Shown one piece after another: positions 46,093 through 58,058 of a stretch of 64,000 nucleotides of DNA. Both the position numbers and the translations under genes were made by a program. Each line of letters begins with the position of its first letter. Within the stretch, counting starts at the first letter, position 1. The notes under the pieces were generated by a model. The model did no database searches and was not told the DNA's origin. It worked only from the letters and a program-made list of their open reading frames with translations. Location: NCBI RefSeq assembly GCF_029873635.1, contig NC_080418.1, positions 12,751,562 to 12,815,561 of the forward strand. The letters run 5' to 3'. The stretch is from Malania oleifera. Taxonomy: Eukaryota; Streptophyta; Magnoliopsida; Santalales; Ximeniaceae.

Positions 46093-48150
46093 GCAGGAGA
46101 TCTCGTGTTGGAAAAATCACTACTTTGAGATTCATTTTTTTTTTCTCTTTTTTTTTTTGCTGTCTTTAGAGTACCTGCTTTAAGACTCAACAACCAATGC
46201 CTCAATTGATTCTTGGGGTCAAGTGCCACGATTTCAATATGTCAAGACGCTCAATCAAGGATGCAAAAGGATTATTCAAAAGTTTATTTAACCAAACAAG
46301 TATAAATGAATGGTACTCCATTGCTATATGTATGCATGTTGCTACTTGAGATGCCAGAATGCAGTGATATGTTACCATATGTACATGTGCATAATAATGC
46401 ATAAGTGCAAAGATGTATGCACATTGTATGAGATGTCCTTTGTGTTTTCTTTCTTATGCAATGCAAGGAATGCATGCTAATGCATGAACTTTCCTTCCTC
46501 CAACGTGCCTGTAATAGACAACCCTATCCTTATCCTTGGCCATTTTCAAATTCTAATCCAATATGAGGGTCCCTGAATTGATTCATTAAAAATTCATCTC
46601 GTCATTTTCCTGAATTACAATGGTGTAAGCATGCTTTCGGCCATGTTTTCAAATCCCAAGTAGCTGAGGATTCTAGACATGTTTCAAATTCCAAAAGTGC
46701 TCAAAATCTACCCCAATGTTTACCTACCATTGATCTTGGCTATATCTTCATCTTGTGTTTTGATATGAAGGCATCGAAATAAGTTTAGACAAAGTTCAAC
46801 CCAAAATCTACCCCAGTTACCATCTTTGCTAGCCCAGTCCCCCTTTCAAATTCGACAGACGTCCAAAATCTGCCCCAGTATCGAGAACTCTTTAGTTTTT
46901 TTTTTTTTGACTATCCATTTTTTAGGGATTTGAAAAACAAAAGGATTTTTGATTATGCATTTATGACATTAATTTGCTGACTCAGTGTATCAAACTATGC
47001 AAATTAGTTGTTTTTCTATGTTCATAAATTATTTTGGGAAGAGGGTAAACTCGACACTAGTGCCCCTTGTCAAGGTGATGACGTCAATTTATAAAGCCGA
47101 AACAACTCTTCCCTTTTCAAGAACTACCTTTTTTCACCGAAAAGAACTCACTCCTCCTTTTTACACTGTAATACTGAATTATATTCTTCGTTCATTTGTT
47201 TGTCCATGGCTCGATTGGGCATTGTTCATGTTTCGATCTCTAGTTGGTCTTTAAGACTTGGGACGAAACATTGGCTTTAAGGATGAGGGCTTTCAGAAGA
47301 ATGGGAAAACCAAAGCTCAAAGTCCCACCCCCAAATGAACGTGTTTTCCCCCAGTTTGGGGTTTTTGTTAAGTATTGACCGAGCTTATTAATTTGAACAA
47401 GCTGTCTGCGTACCTTTACAGGATCAGGTCATTACATAGTTCAAACTCAATATTGAGTCTGAAAAATCATTTGAGGCAATAACATTGCCAATTTGGTCAA
47501 GTCTTTTCATTCGGGTTGTAATGTAGGCTGTGGGTATAGGTTAAATAAGAAAGGGTGCATGAGGCTCGCACTTATGAATTTTACCAAAGGGTGAATTGGC
47601 CAAAGATCACAAACGACACATATCTCCTGCCTCTCCTTTGCTTTGATTTTCCCCTTTGTTCTTTTGCCGCATTTTCCTTTTTTCCTTTTTTTGCGGGGAA
47701 TCGTGCCTCCATTTATTCATTTAGGCTTTGTTCGGGATCGGTCTTTTCAAAATTGCCCCAGTGTGGGGTGTGATCCTTTGGCGAATTTAAACAAAAGATT
47801 AAACATTTTCAGGCACACTAGGGGGTATCAAGGGGTGTTTTCTTTCTCTAACTTTTAGATAGCAGAAAAATGGTCTGCCATCATTTTGGCACGATGTTAT
47901 TGCCTCGCATGATTTGTCTGACTTTTGAAAATCCCAACTCGATTTAAATTTGGAAAATGACTTTTGAAGAAAATGACTTGACTTTTAAGCTCAAAAGAGT
48001 TTTCCAAGTGATAGACGAATTTTAGGTTTTTAAGGGGTTACCGGTCGACCAAAAATGGCCATCTATCATCTAATCAAAACATGAACAAATAGAGGGAGCA
48101 TGGAATAACAACATGATCAATTTATTACTTTCTTTCGAGAGTGTACAAGG
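46093..48150 (-). other. Non-coding 3' region between integrase and antisense gene (third copy)
   Basis: 46170-47800 matches both palindrome arms; 47800-47940 matches the palindrome loop. No protein signal is seen. Confidence 0.6.
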
Positions 48151-48169
48151 CCTCTAAGCATAATATTTA

Positions 48170-48901
48170 TTTACAACATTAGAATTAATAGGGTGTAGGG
48201 GCTCGGCTCTATCCATGTCTGCTAGCAACAAGGCGCCTCCTCAGAATGCCCTTTTTACCACGTAAGGCCCTTCGTAGTTAGGCGTCCATTTACCGCGGGG
48301 ATCCATATGGATTGGAAAAATCTTTCTCAAAACTAAATCCCCTTCCTAAAATTGCCAAGGTCACATCTTCTTGTTGAATGGCCTCATCATCCTTTTTTGA
48401 TACAACTGCCCATGAGCTAATGCGGACATCCCTTTTTCCTTAATCAAGTTCAACTAATCATACCGAGATTGCATCCATTCTGATTTAGTAAACTTTGCTT
48501 CCTTAAGAACCCGTAGGGACGAGATTTCAACCTCTATCGGGACCACAACCTCTATCCCGTACACTAGTGAGAAAGGAGTGGCACCTGTGGAGGTTCAAAC
48601 TGTGGTTCTATACGCCATTAGGGCAAAAGGGAGCTTGTCATGCCAATCTTTGTAGGTTTCCATCATCTTTTCCAAGATACTCTTGACGTTCTTGTTGGTT
48701 GCTTCCACTGCCCCATTCATTTGTGGTCTATAAGGAGCCGAATTATGGTGCCTAACCTTGAACTGATTACACAACTTTGTTATTACTTTGTTATTTAGGT
48801 CCTTGGCATTATCCAAGATTATCCTTTCGAGAACTCCACACCGGAAAATTAACTCCCTCTTTATGAAACGATTGACCATGCTTTGTGTGACACTAGAGTA
48901 T
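48170..48901 (-). pseudogene. Tat/Ogre-like integrase, C-terminal part
   Basis: The minus strand shows the integrase core end (LDNAKDLNNKVI, NSAPYRPQMNGAVEATNKNVKSILEKM) and a GPY-type C-terminal region (KWTPNYEGPYVVKRAF) ending near 48170. One in-frame stop follows YRTTV (about 48596). The 5' side is cut off by the solo LTR. Confidence 0.85.
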
Positions 48902-49626
48902 TGACTCACTCGAAAAATGAGCAGTTCGGAAGCTATCCCAAGTATAGGAGTTACATCGTATAATATTAAACCCAAGGGCTAGATCGTCTCCTCAAGGAAT
49001 GCGTTTTAATCTCAGATTTTACGTTCGTCCAATCGAAAACAAAAATACACTGAACTTGGTTCAGATTCAGGGTTTTTCAAGATTGTTCAATTTCACTTTT
49101 GATGAATTAAATGACACGTAATTTAAAAACCCTAAAGCTAACATTCACTAAATAAAAAAATATGGAAATCCTAATTTACTTAAGGAAATACCTAAACATG
49201 CATTATTAAAGATGGCAACTACGAATAAGGAATTAAAACATGTAATGGAAACTCAATCGAACACACACACACTAACAATCAAACCTTTAATACGGATCAA
49301 TAATTCAAACCAAGAACTCGAACAAAAATGCAAACATGTCAAAAATCTAAACTTTGAATGATACCGAAAAATAAAAATAAGAACTTTAACAAAGGGAACC
49401 TAACTAAATCGAGCGATAAATAAATAAAAGAAACTAAATTAAATTCTTCAAATCTAATGGTAACATTAATTAAGAGAAACATAAACAAATAAAAATTAAA
49501 CTTCACTAAAACAAATTAAAATTAATTATTACTCATTCAAACAAGTTTTTCAAAAACTCTAATAGATAACTAAATCAAAGAAAAGAAATATTCAATTGCA
49601 ATTTTAAAAATAAAAGAAAGAAAAGC

Positions 49627-49687
<61 letters not shown>

Positions 49688-50204
49688 TTGCAAGGGATGA
49701 TGGTTACTCTCAGGTGTTCTCAGCAGAGGCCACGGCTGCTGGTTTGCTGTCTTGTGATGGCCCTCAGCTGGTGGTTGTTCTGGTGCTCTTGGAGAAGCTG
49801 CGCAGCAGGATTGCAGAGGAAGGCCGCTGTGTGGAGCTGCTGTGATGGAGCTGGTGTGGCTGCTGTGTGGAGGTTGCAAAGGAGCTCTGTTGCTGTGTTT
49901 GCTGCCTGCTGAACGTGCAGAGATGCAGCAGTGCTGAAACAGGGGCTACCCCAGCTGCAGATGGGGGCTTGCTTGCTGGGATGGACTGCGGGTGATGGTT
50001 GTTGCTGAAGGTTGAGAGCAGGGGCTGGTGTGAGGAAAAACAGAGGGGAAGGAAAAGAGGGAAAGAGAAAAAAGAAGAGAGATAAGAGAAAGAGCAAGCA
50101 GAATTGAAAAGAAAAAGAACAAACTAAAGAAGAAGAAGAAGAAGAAGAAGAATGGGGAGAATGGGACAGCCGGCTGGGGGCAGCGCCCAACACCAGAGAA
50201 AGGG

Positions 50205-50252
<48 letters not shown>

Positions 50253-50723
50253 AGAGGTTTGAAGCCCTATGACCCACTGGAGCTAAATCGACCCAATTGG
50301 ATCTGACCCGTTTGGAAAGAGCTGACCCGGATTAGAGATTTGACCCATTTAGAGGACCCGAATTATTATATTTTTTTGTTCTCTGTTCATCACAAATCTG
50401 AATTTTTTGGAACCCGTATCTCACAAAACTAAAAACACGAAAGTTGTATATGATCCTTTCCTATTTCTCTAGAAATTTGAATCGTCTCGATCGGAGTTTG
50501 GACGGAAAATTTATGCATGAAATACGAACAGGTGTCGGTTTTGGTTCCTGGGAATTTTCCTGCGACAAAAAATTACCAAAACTTCATAAATAGTGCAATA
50601 AAGTTCAAGAATGATGATTTTGGCACTTTATTAAAATATTGGACAATTTTGGACATTTAATTAAAAATATAAACTGTAAAGCTCGGGTTAAACGTCCAAT
50701 TATGCAGTTTCGGTGCGTAATCA
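48902..50723 (-). mobile_element. Solo Athila-like LTR with 5-bp target duplication (AGTAT)
   Basis: Bounded by TGACTCACTCG and GTGCGTAATCA, with AGTAT at 48897-48901 and again at 50724-50728. Its ends and body match the LTR at 58059-59827 (shared CACTTTATTAAAATATTGGACAA type tail). It contains (GA)n at 49634-49683, (GAA)n near 50130 and (TA)n at 50205-50246. It splits the integrase; the frames on its two sides are in register once one duplication is discounted. Confidence 0.93.
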
Positions 50724-50728
50724 AGTAT

Positions 50729-51275
50729 GACACCGCCTTTACCCATTTTTTGAAATAATTAATTTCCACAAAGATGAAACAGTGCCTATTGCTGGCTTTC
50801 GGAGTAATCGGCCCAATCACGTCCATACCCTAGGCTGAGAAAGGCCAAGGTGTGGATAGGGCATGGAGCGGGGCTGGTGGAGCTTGAATCCGATCTCCAT
50901 AAATTTGGCATTTATGGCACTTTCGGGCATATTCAATGCAATCCCTTTCCATTGTCATCTAGTAATATCAACTGCTGAGAATTTTTCGCGCCAATGAGTG
51001 ACCCCCAGCATGAGTACCAAAGACTCCCTCGTGGACCTCATGCATGATGTGTCGTACTTCCCGCGCTTCTACACAACGTAGAAGGATCATATCATGGTTC
51101 TTTTTGTTCAACACCTCACCATCCAAGAAGAATCCCATGGCCATCCTCCTGATTTTCTTTCGGTCATTACCGGTTGCTTCTTCAGGGTACTCATTTTGCT
51201 GGACGTATGCCGAATGTCATGGAACCAGGGCTTTTCGTCAACTTCTTCTACCATTGCATAATGAGTGGGCTCTGA
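50729..51275 (-). pseudogene. Tat/Ogre-like integrase, N-terminal part
   Basis: The minus strand carries a zinc-binding HHCC-type region (HEVHEG, HAGGH, CIEYARKCHKCQ, about 51060-50930) and the start of the catalytic core (WGMDVIGPITPKASNRH, near 50830-50780), where the first catalytic aspartate lies. It continues to KKWVKAVSY and is then cut by the solo LTR. Confidence 0.82.
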
Positions 51276-51720
51276 CTATATTCTGATTAGAATCGGATCA
51301 ATCTCCACTCCAGGTTCTACTTTGATCAAAGCCTCTAGGGTTGCCATGGCATCGGGAATTAAATTGTCTTCCCTTAGTAGGTGTGAGAAACTGATGCTAT
51401 CAAATCCTTTGATCATCTCGTAAATGTACTCTTGATATAGCACCAATTTGGAATCCCGGGTTTCCCATTCTCCTGTCACTTGATGAATGACCAAGGCTGA
51501 GTCTGCTGAGTCTCCCTTCACGACTAATTCTTTGATATCTCGATCCATGGTGGCCTATAAACCCAATATACACACTTCGCATTCTGCTATGTTATTGGTG
51601 CACGAAAAAGTTAGCTTGGCTACGACCAGATAATGCCTCCTTTTTGGTGATATGAGTACGGATCCTATTCCATGTCCTTACACATTGACCGCCTCATCAA
51701 ATAACATCGGCCATCCTTCG
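51276..51720 (-). pseudogene. Second (archaeal-type) RNase H of the Tat lineage
   Basis: FDEAVNV (about 51690), FSCTNNIAECEVCILGL, DIKELVVKGDSADSALVIHQVTGEWETRD and LREDNLIPDAMATL follow in the order of a plant RNase H domain placed after the usual RT-linked RNase H. Dual RNase H domains are the hallmark of the Tat/Ogre lineage. Two stops interrupt it. Confidence 0.82.
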
Positions 51721-53490
51721 TAATATTCTTCTTCTTGGTTTATTGAATCGATATCCTTATTTGGGAAGTCAAACTCCATAGGCTGGTAGTCTTCCACAGC
51801 TCTATCTGCCAGATACTTTGCAATGGCGCTTCCTTTAATAGATTTTTGGGTCACATAGGTTATATCATATTCAGTCAACAACATTTGCCACTGTGCAACC
51901 TGTCCTATTACCGCGGGTTTTTCGAAGACGAACTTGATCGGGTCCATTTTGGAAATCACCCAGGTCGAGTAATACAATGTGTATTGTCTCAGCCTACTGA
52001 CTACCCAAACCAGAGCACAACATGTTTTCTCCAAGTTCGAGTACTTAAATTCATATTCTGTGAACTTTTTGCTAAGGTAATAAATGACCCTTTCTTTTCT
52101 TCCTAACTCATCATGCTGGCCTAATACACAACCCATGGGACTTTTCGATACTGCCAGGTACAGAATCAGTGGCCTTCCCGGCACTGGGGGTATTAGCACC
52201 GGGGGGTTTAGGAGGTATTCCTTTATTTTATCAAAAGCTTCTTGGCATTCCTCATTCCACCTCTTCGGGTTATTTTTCCTTAACAACTTAAAGATGGGTT
52301 CACAGGTAGCAGTTAGTTGGGATATGAATTGAGCTATGTAATTGAGCCTACCCAAGAAAGTCCGCACATCATTTTCAATCTTGGGACTAGGCATTTTGTG
52401 AATGGCTCTGATTTTATCAAGGTCGACTTCGATTCCTTTCTCGCTTACAATAAACCCCAACAATTTTCCAGAAGTAGTGCCAAAGGTGCACTTTTTCGGG
52501 TTCAGTTTTAATTGGCATTTTCAGAGCCTTTTGAATAACCTCTCCAAGTTCATCACGTGGTCACCGTCATTCCGTGACTTGACGATCATATCATCCACAT
52601 AGACCTCAATTTCTTTGTGCATTAAGTCATGGAATAGAGTCACTATAGCTCTTTGGTAGGTAGCCCCAGCATTCTTTAGACCAAATGGCATGACCTTATA
52701 ACAAAAGGTCCCCCATAATGTGATAAAAGTGGTTTTTCCTTATCCTTTGGGGTCATCTTGATTTGATTATACCCTAAAAAACCATCCATGAAGGAAAATA
52801 AAGCATGCCCCGCGTTGTTGTCCACCAACACATCAATGTGCGGGAGTGGGAAATTGTCTTTGGGGCTAGCTTTATTTAGGTCCTGGTAGTCCACGCAAAC
52901 TCGTACTTTTCCATTCTTTTTCATTATTGGAACGACGTTGGCCATCCGTTCAAGATATTGGGCTACCTCTAGAAACCCATCCTCAAATTGTTTTTGCATC
53001 TCTTCTTTTATCTTAAGCAACATCTCCAGCTGCATTCTCCTTAACTTTTGCTTGACTGGCTTCGAACTTGGGTAGAGGGGAATCTTGTGGTTTACCAAAT
53101 CCGTTTCCAGACTGAGCATGTCCTAATATGACCAAGCGAACAATCCTGGTATTCTTTTAACAGTTTAGTTATTTTGCTCCTTTCCTCACCCCTCAGTAGT
53201 GCTCCAATCTTTACTTGTTTAGGCTCCTCTTTAGTTCCTAGGTTGATTATAGTGGTGGGGTCGCTACTGGTTAGTGTTGGCTTTTCATATGACTTTAACA
53301 TTCTTTCCATTTTAGGGGATAAATTCACCTCACCTTCTTCAATTTTAGTTTCATGAATTATATTTTCAAAATTATTGTCAATTTCTTTATCAAGGGTATT
53401 GGTGTCATTATTTCTCCTATTCCTGCATGAAGTCAGCAAATAAATTTTGACAGCTGAAATATGGGTGCAAAAAAATGTCAAGAAGTGCAT
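51721..53490 (-). pseudogene. Tat/Ogre-like reverse transcriptase and RNase H
   Basis: The RT shows RVCVDYQDLNKASPKDNFPLP (about 52900-52840), the catalytic YVDD (52590-52601), and GFIVSEKGIEVDLDKIRAI. The connection and first RNase H follow (PLILYLAVSKSPMGCVLGQ, YYLSKKFTEYEFKYSNLEKTC). The catalytic residues visible are kept, but there are frame breaks near 52680 and 53100. This is the best-preserved pol in the window, yet not intact. Confidence 0.88.
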
Positions 53491-53909
53491 AATTTTTTAT
53501 TAACTGAGAAGAAACTGCCCATGACTATAATTTAAAATGAAAAATCATAAATAAAAGAAATCATTACATGAAGAAAATGGGACAATCAAAAGAACTCCAA
53601 TTGTGCAATTCCTTTCCTAGTTGAAGATGGCGGACCCATTTGTCCGAGGTGGCTGATGAAACCTTTGAATCTAGAACAGATATGCTTTGCTGTCTCATTT
53701 CAGACTCAGATCATCCGGACTGCTTTTTATGAATGTTTGATTGATATGAGGGACGCCTGACCTCAACCGAGCGTGGTCTCACCAATGAGTCTTTCCCTTC
53801 TCTGAGCTTCTTTTTCCGCTTTCTTATTTTTCCTGTCTGCAAACGTAGGCCTATATCCCATATCGTATCTATCTTTCATTTCTGGAATCACTAGTGGCTT
53901 CAAAATCCC
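53491..53909 (-). other. Protease-RT linker region, decayed
   Basis: No clear domain. It joins the protease block to the RT frame. Confidence 0.4.
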
Positions 53910-54475
53910 CTATAAACATCTTCCTAGGCCTTGACCCAGATGATACCCATGTTTGATCAGTTCTGTCGTAATCATGCGAGCTGTTGAGGAAACTCGTGGT
54001 TGTGGGATTGGGAACCCTTCGACCACAGTTTGTGCATTGATTATTTCAAAGGCTCGAAATGAATCCTCCAGGGCTTCTTCATCGGCTTCCACATAAGGGG
54101 TGGAAGTGGGTTTGGTTACCATCAAGTCCGTTTCTCCGTATATGCAAACCAATATCCCATCCACTACAAATTTAACCGTTGGTGCAAAGAAGATGGAACT
54201 GCCTCGGTGTTATGTATCCACGGCCTCTCCAATAGGCAACTATAAGACGGGGTTATAGCAATGACTTGGAATGTAATGTTGAAGGTGACCGGTCCAATTT
54301 GCATAGGAATTTCAATAAATCCCACCGATTCCCTACGGGTGCCGTCGAAAGCCCGCACAGTCAGATTGTTTTTCCTTATGCAGGACGTGTCAACAGGCAG
54401 TTTTTGTAGGGTCTTCATGGGCATAACATTCAAAGATGACCAATCAACACTCGTGCAATCATGTGATCTCAGCAT
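53910..54475 (-). pseudogene. Tat/Ogre-like aspartic protease
   Basis: SSLNVMPMKTLQKLPV, then TVRAFDGTRRESVGFIEIPM, IGPVTFNITFQV and SCLLERPWIH give the typical plant gypsy protease order. The catalytic DNGS-type motif reads VDWSS, so the active site looks damaged. A G-patch-like tail (LIKHGYHLGQGLGR, about 53950-53910) follows, as is common in this group. Confidence 0.8.
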
Positions 54476-56820
54476 TTAGCGGAAACGTGCAATGCCTGAT
54501 TATGCCCCTGTCCTTCCACGATGATCTCCTCATCAGTGAATGTAATGTAGTTGGTAGTCGTAAGACCACCAATCACGTGATTAAAATTATTGATGCTGAT
54601 GTATTGGGGAATATAGGCCTGATTAAGGGCCTTTAATAGAGCTTCCCGATGGGCTTCCGAGCTCAACAACAACGACAAGATAAAGATATGGGTTGACATC
54701 TTCTTCACTTGGTAAATGATGTTGTATTCACTGTGTTTAATTATTTTCAAGAATTCCTCGATTTCTTGAGATTGAATCGGCTTCTTCAAGTTCCTACTAT
54801 GTTCTTGGCTAGGCTGCACTTTCTTCGAGACCTCTGGCATATAAACCTTTCCACTTCTGGTTATCCCTCTTGCTTCAGCAGCATTGCTAGTTTCTCCTTC
54901 GGTGCATACTTCACAATTATACCTCCACGGCACTGCCCGGTCACTGCGGTATGTGAAAGAGCAAGGGGCTGCGATCACTACTCGAACTGGGGCCTCTAGG
55001 ACTTGTGGAGTTTTTCCCATGATGGGGATAAATAGTCTGTTGGTGAATTGGGGATGGTCAGATTCCCCTATAACTAAAACTTCGTTCGTTTTCTGAATGC
55101 GGCTGACTTCCACTCGTTTGCTGTCAATCAAGCTACTTAGAAAAATATGAAAAGTCCCATATTGTTGTATTGATCTTTTCATAGTATTTTGGCATGCGCA
55201 TGGGGCACCTTTAGGGCAAATAGCCTTTAGTCCTGCTAGGCTTGTCGTTGTCAGTTCACCAAACCCTCAGTCTAGCGTCATTTGTTCCCACTTTCTTTCT
55301 GATTTTTCCCTAGCTTCTTCTTCGATCATTCCAACATTGTCCTTTCCTCGGTCAGGCAAGGGATTTTCTTGAATACCAACTGGCTTCCCATCAAATAAAA
55401 ACCAACCAGCATCCCTCAGATCTTGCACCTTGTGTTTGAAGGCCTAAGACTGGTCAATAGGGTACCCTGGAGAATTGGCATGGTACGCGCATTGGACCTC
55501 GGGATTGTACCAGTGTGGGGTAGGATTGGTGAGAGAAATCCCAGGGATGGTAGATATCATCCTTTGTTCTAGAATCTGAGGGAATAAGTCTGCATACGAC
55601 ATGGAATTGGGTCCACTCTCCGAAAACTTTTGGGTGTATTTCTCATGTGTGACTACTGGCTCGGGAGGGCTGGTATGTTCGGCTGGGCTGGCACAGGCAC
55701 GGGGGCCACAAACTGGGGTCTAGTGCTTACATATGCTGCTTGATTCATTGCGGTTCAACTGCAAAGTTTCAGTTGGACCATGGACTACGACCCTTTGTAT
55801 TTTTTCTGTTAGAGGGTCCCTGAACGATCCGAGTCTCTTCATCCTTCTTTTTGCTGGTCCACTTCCTACTTGGACCACTTTCCATGCTACTTTCTTTGAC
55901 ATGACCTGCTTTAATGTTGGCCTTGATCCCCCCCCTACGATTATTATGTCCAAAAATTCGTGGGGAGTTGCCCCCCTCAAATGTCCTCAGTAGGTTTCCT
56001 TCAAAGTGTTAACAAAAAGGGAAATTGCTTCTCGATCACCCACCGGGGGGTTGACTTGGACTGCTAGGTCTCGCCATCTGTAGGCTTATTCTCTGAATGT
56101 CTCATCATGCTTCTTCTCCATTTCAAGCAAGGCCATTTGGTCTTGGGACATTTCCATCACATGTCGATACTGGGTTACAAAGGTGGTAGCTAGGTCTCCC
56201 CACGTTCGGACCCGTGTTTTGTCTTGGTGGATATACCACCTAGTCGCTGTCCTCGTCAAACTGCTCCTGAAACAGTGTATCATCAAATTTTCGTCAGCGG
56301 AGTATGCAGTCATCGCTTGGTAGTACAACCGTAGGTGGGTTTGAGGGCATTGAGTCTCGTCAAACTTCTCAAATTCAGGCACCTTAAACTTTAGTGGGAG
56401 CACCACCTTGGGCACTAAGCATAGATCCGCAGGATTGAGAGAATTTGACATGCGGGTCCCTTTCGATGGCTTTCAATCACTCTTCAAGCTTATCACAATG
56501 GTATTCAACTGTGGTCTTGCCTGGTCCTATAACTGTCACCACTGTCAGGGGCATCCCATTTCCCGGAATTGGTGCTACCAGGACGAAGGTGGCTACACTT
56601 GGAGGTGGTCCCTCTAAAATAACTGGTGGTGGTCCAGATGCCTGCCCATGGATTGGTGTCAAGCCTGAAGGGTTGATAGGATCCGTATCTGCTTCATGGT
56701 CCTACTCTTGAACTGTCTTTCCCTTGCTCAATAGCAAGTCCAGTATTCTTTTCATTTGGTTGCTCAGTTCCTCCTATCCTTACTCGATGCCCAGGACGCA
56801 GCTTTCCAACTGTTCTGCCA
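54476..56820 (-). pseudogene. Tat/Ogre-like gag
   Basis: The core of the gag domain lies at 56451-56086: PLKFKVPEFEKFDETQCPQTHLRLYYQ and TRTATRWYIHQDKTRVRTWGDLATTF. AVQVNPPVGDREAISLFVNTLKETY and the linker GGSRPTLKQ follow. Downstream parts include LFPQILEQRMISTIPG and the pre-protease stretch EALLKALNQAYIPQYISINNF. Stops and shifts occur every few hundred bases. Confidence 0.82.
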
Positions 56821-57106
56821 TAGCTTTTGCTTTTTTGTGAGTGTTGTAAGGGTGTGTAGGTGCCTCAATTTTTCCAATTCTTAATCACGCCTCTTTTCCC
56901 TTTGAACATGAAACCCACGTCTTTTAGTACAAATGTATGATATGCCGTGAATGTTTATGCAAATATGTATTTAGTGCATGAATGAGCAAATACAATTATG
57001 CAGCCTATGTGCTTCGACCAAGCTTCTAAAAAAAATCATCATCATTTCATTACAACTTTTCATGAAATACATGGATCTTTCGAATGTATTACACAGACGG
57101 AGGTTT

Positions 57107-58058
57107 CTAATTGTCCCATTTGCTCTTGTTGATGCAGTGCGATCCTTCTTGGGATGGCTCTGACCCTCTGGGTTTCGATCTATCCACTCTCCGCTTTAGC
57201 ACTTGGTATTTGTCTTCCCAGTACCTGGCCTGTTCTATGAATGGTTTAGCTTTGTCCAGTGCTTGGCTAAAGGTCCTCCTCTGCTTATCCCATTGGTCAT
57301 CTAATTCTTGAATGCGGAGGGTTCTCTTTTCAATTTCAGCCTTTGTGCCTTTCAACGTCTTGGATTTTTGATTGAGTGCAGCTTGAAGCGTCCGTCTCTC
57401 TTTTCTCAAGGCCACTACTTCTTTTTCCGACAACACAAGTTGAGTTTTCTGCCTTTTGACTTTCTTACGGTAAAAGGCTACCAACTCTTCCTTCCCTCAC
57501 TCCGTCCATTGACTTTCTGATACCGTTTCCTTCTTTGAGTGTGGCTCCATCTATAACTGTGGATCCTTTGATGACTGGCCATGAGTAGCAAGGGCTCCGA
57601 AAGTTCCTTCGAATTGGGGGTTTACCCAGTTGACCCACCATATCTCGTGGTTCTCTTGAATTGTAATTGCTTCCTCATGTGGGTCTACCAAGTGCACGTG
57701 TTTCCAGGCCACTATAAACTTCCTGATCTAATTCTGGGCATCCGTTACTGTATAAGAGAAGTCTGATTTTGCCAACCCATGGGTTGTTGGCACAAATTGA
57801 GATGCCCCCATTTGCCTCCTAGCCATCAGAGGAGCATATGCCACTCCTCCCAATGGACCTAGTAATGGGACCCATGGGAGTTTTCCACACTGGTATATCA
57901 TGCTGGAATGCTCCATCCATGGCTCTTGTCAGATTAGTCCTGAATCTCCCAATTTGTATAATTTTTCATTCCATACGACCTTGCTCCATTGGACAATCTG
58001 CTGAGCCCCTTCAAACTCTGCTAAGGGAATTTTTAGAGCTGAAAAGGTGTCACGGTAC
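57107..58058 (-). pseudogene. Tat/Ogre ORF1-like protein (DUF7745 type), C-terminal part
   Basis: The minus strand gives YQCGKLPWVPLLGPLGGVAYAPLM and THGLAKSDFSYT, then a long coiled coil (57484-57107) with RYWEDKYQVLKRRV near its end. Both parts match the plus-strand ORF1 at 1336-2951. It precedes gag in this element, which places the unknown protein as an extra ORF upstream of gag. The N-terminal half is cut off by the Athila-like insertion at 58059. Confidence 0.8.

Noticed and set aside
49720..50277. 185-codon open frame with a serine/leucine-rich start
   Set aside because: Antisense composition effect over (TA)n, CT-rich and GA tracts within the solo LTR.
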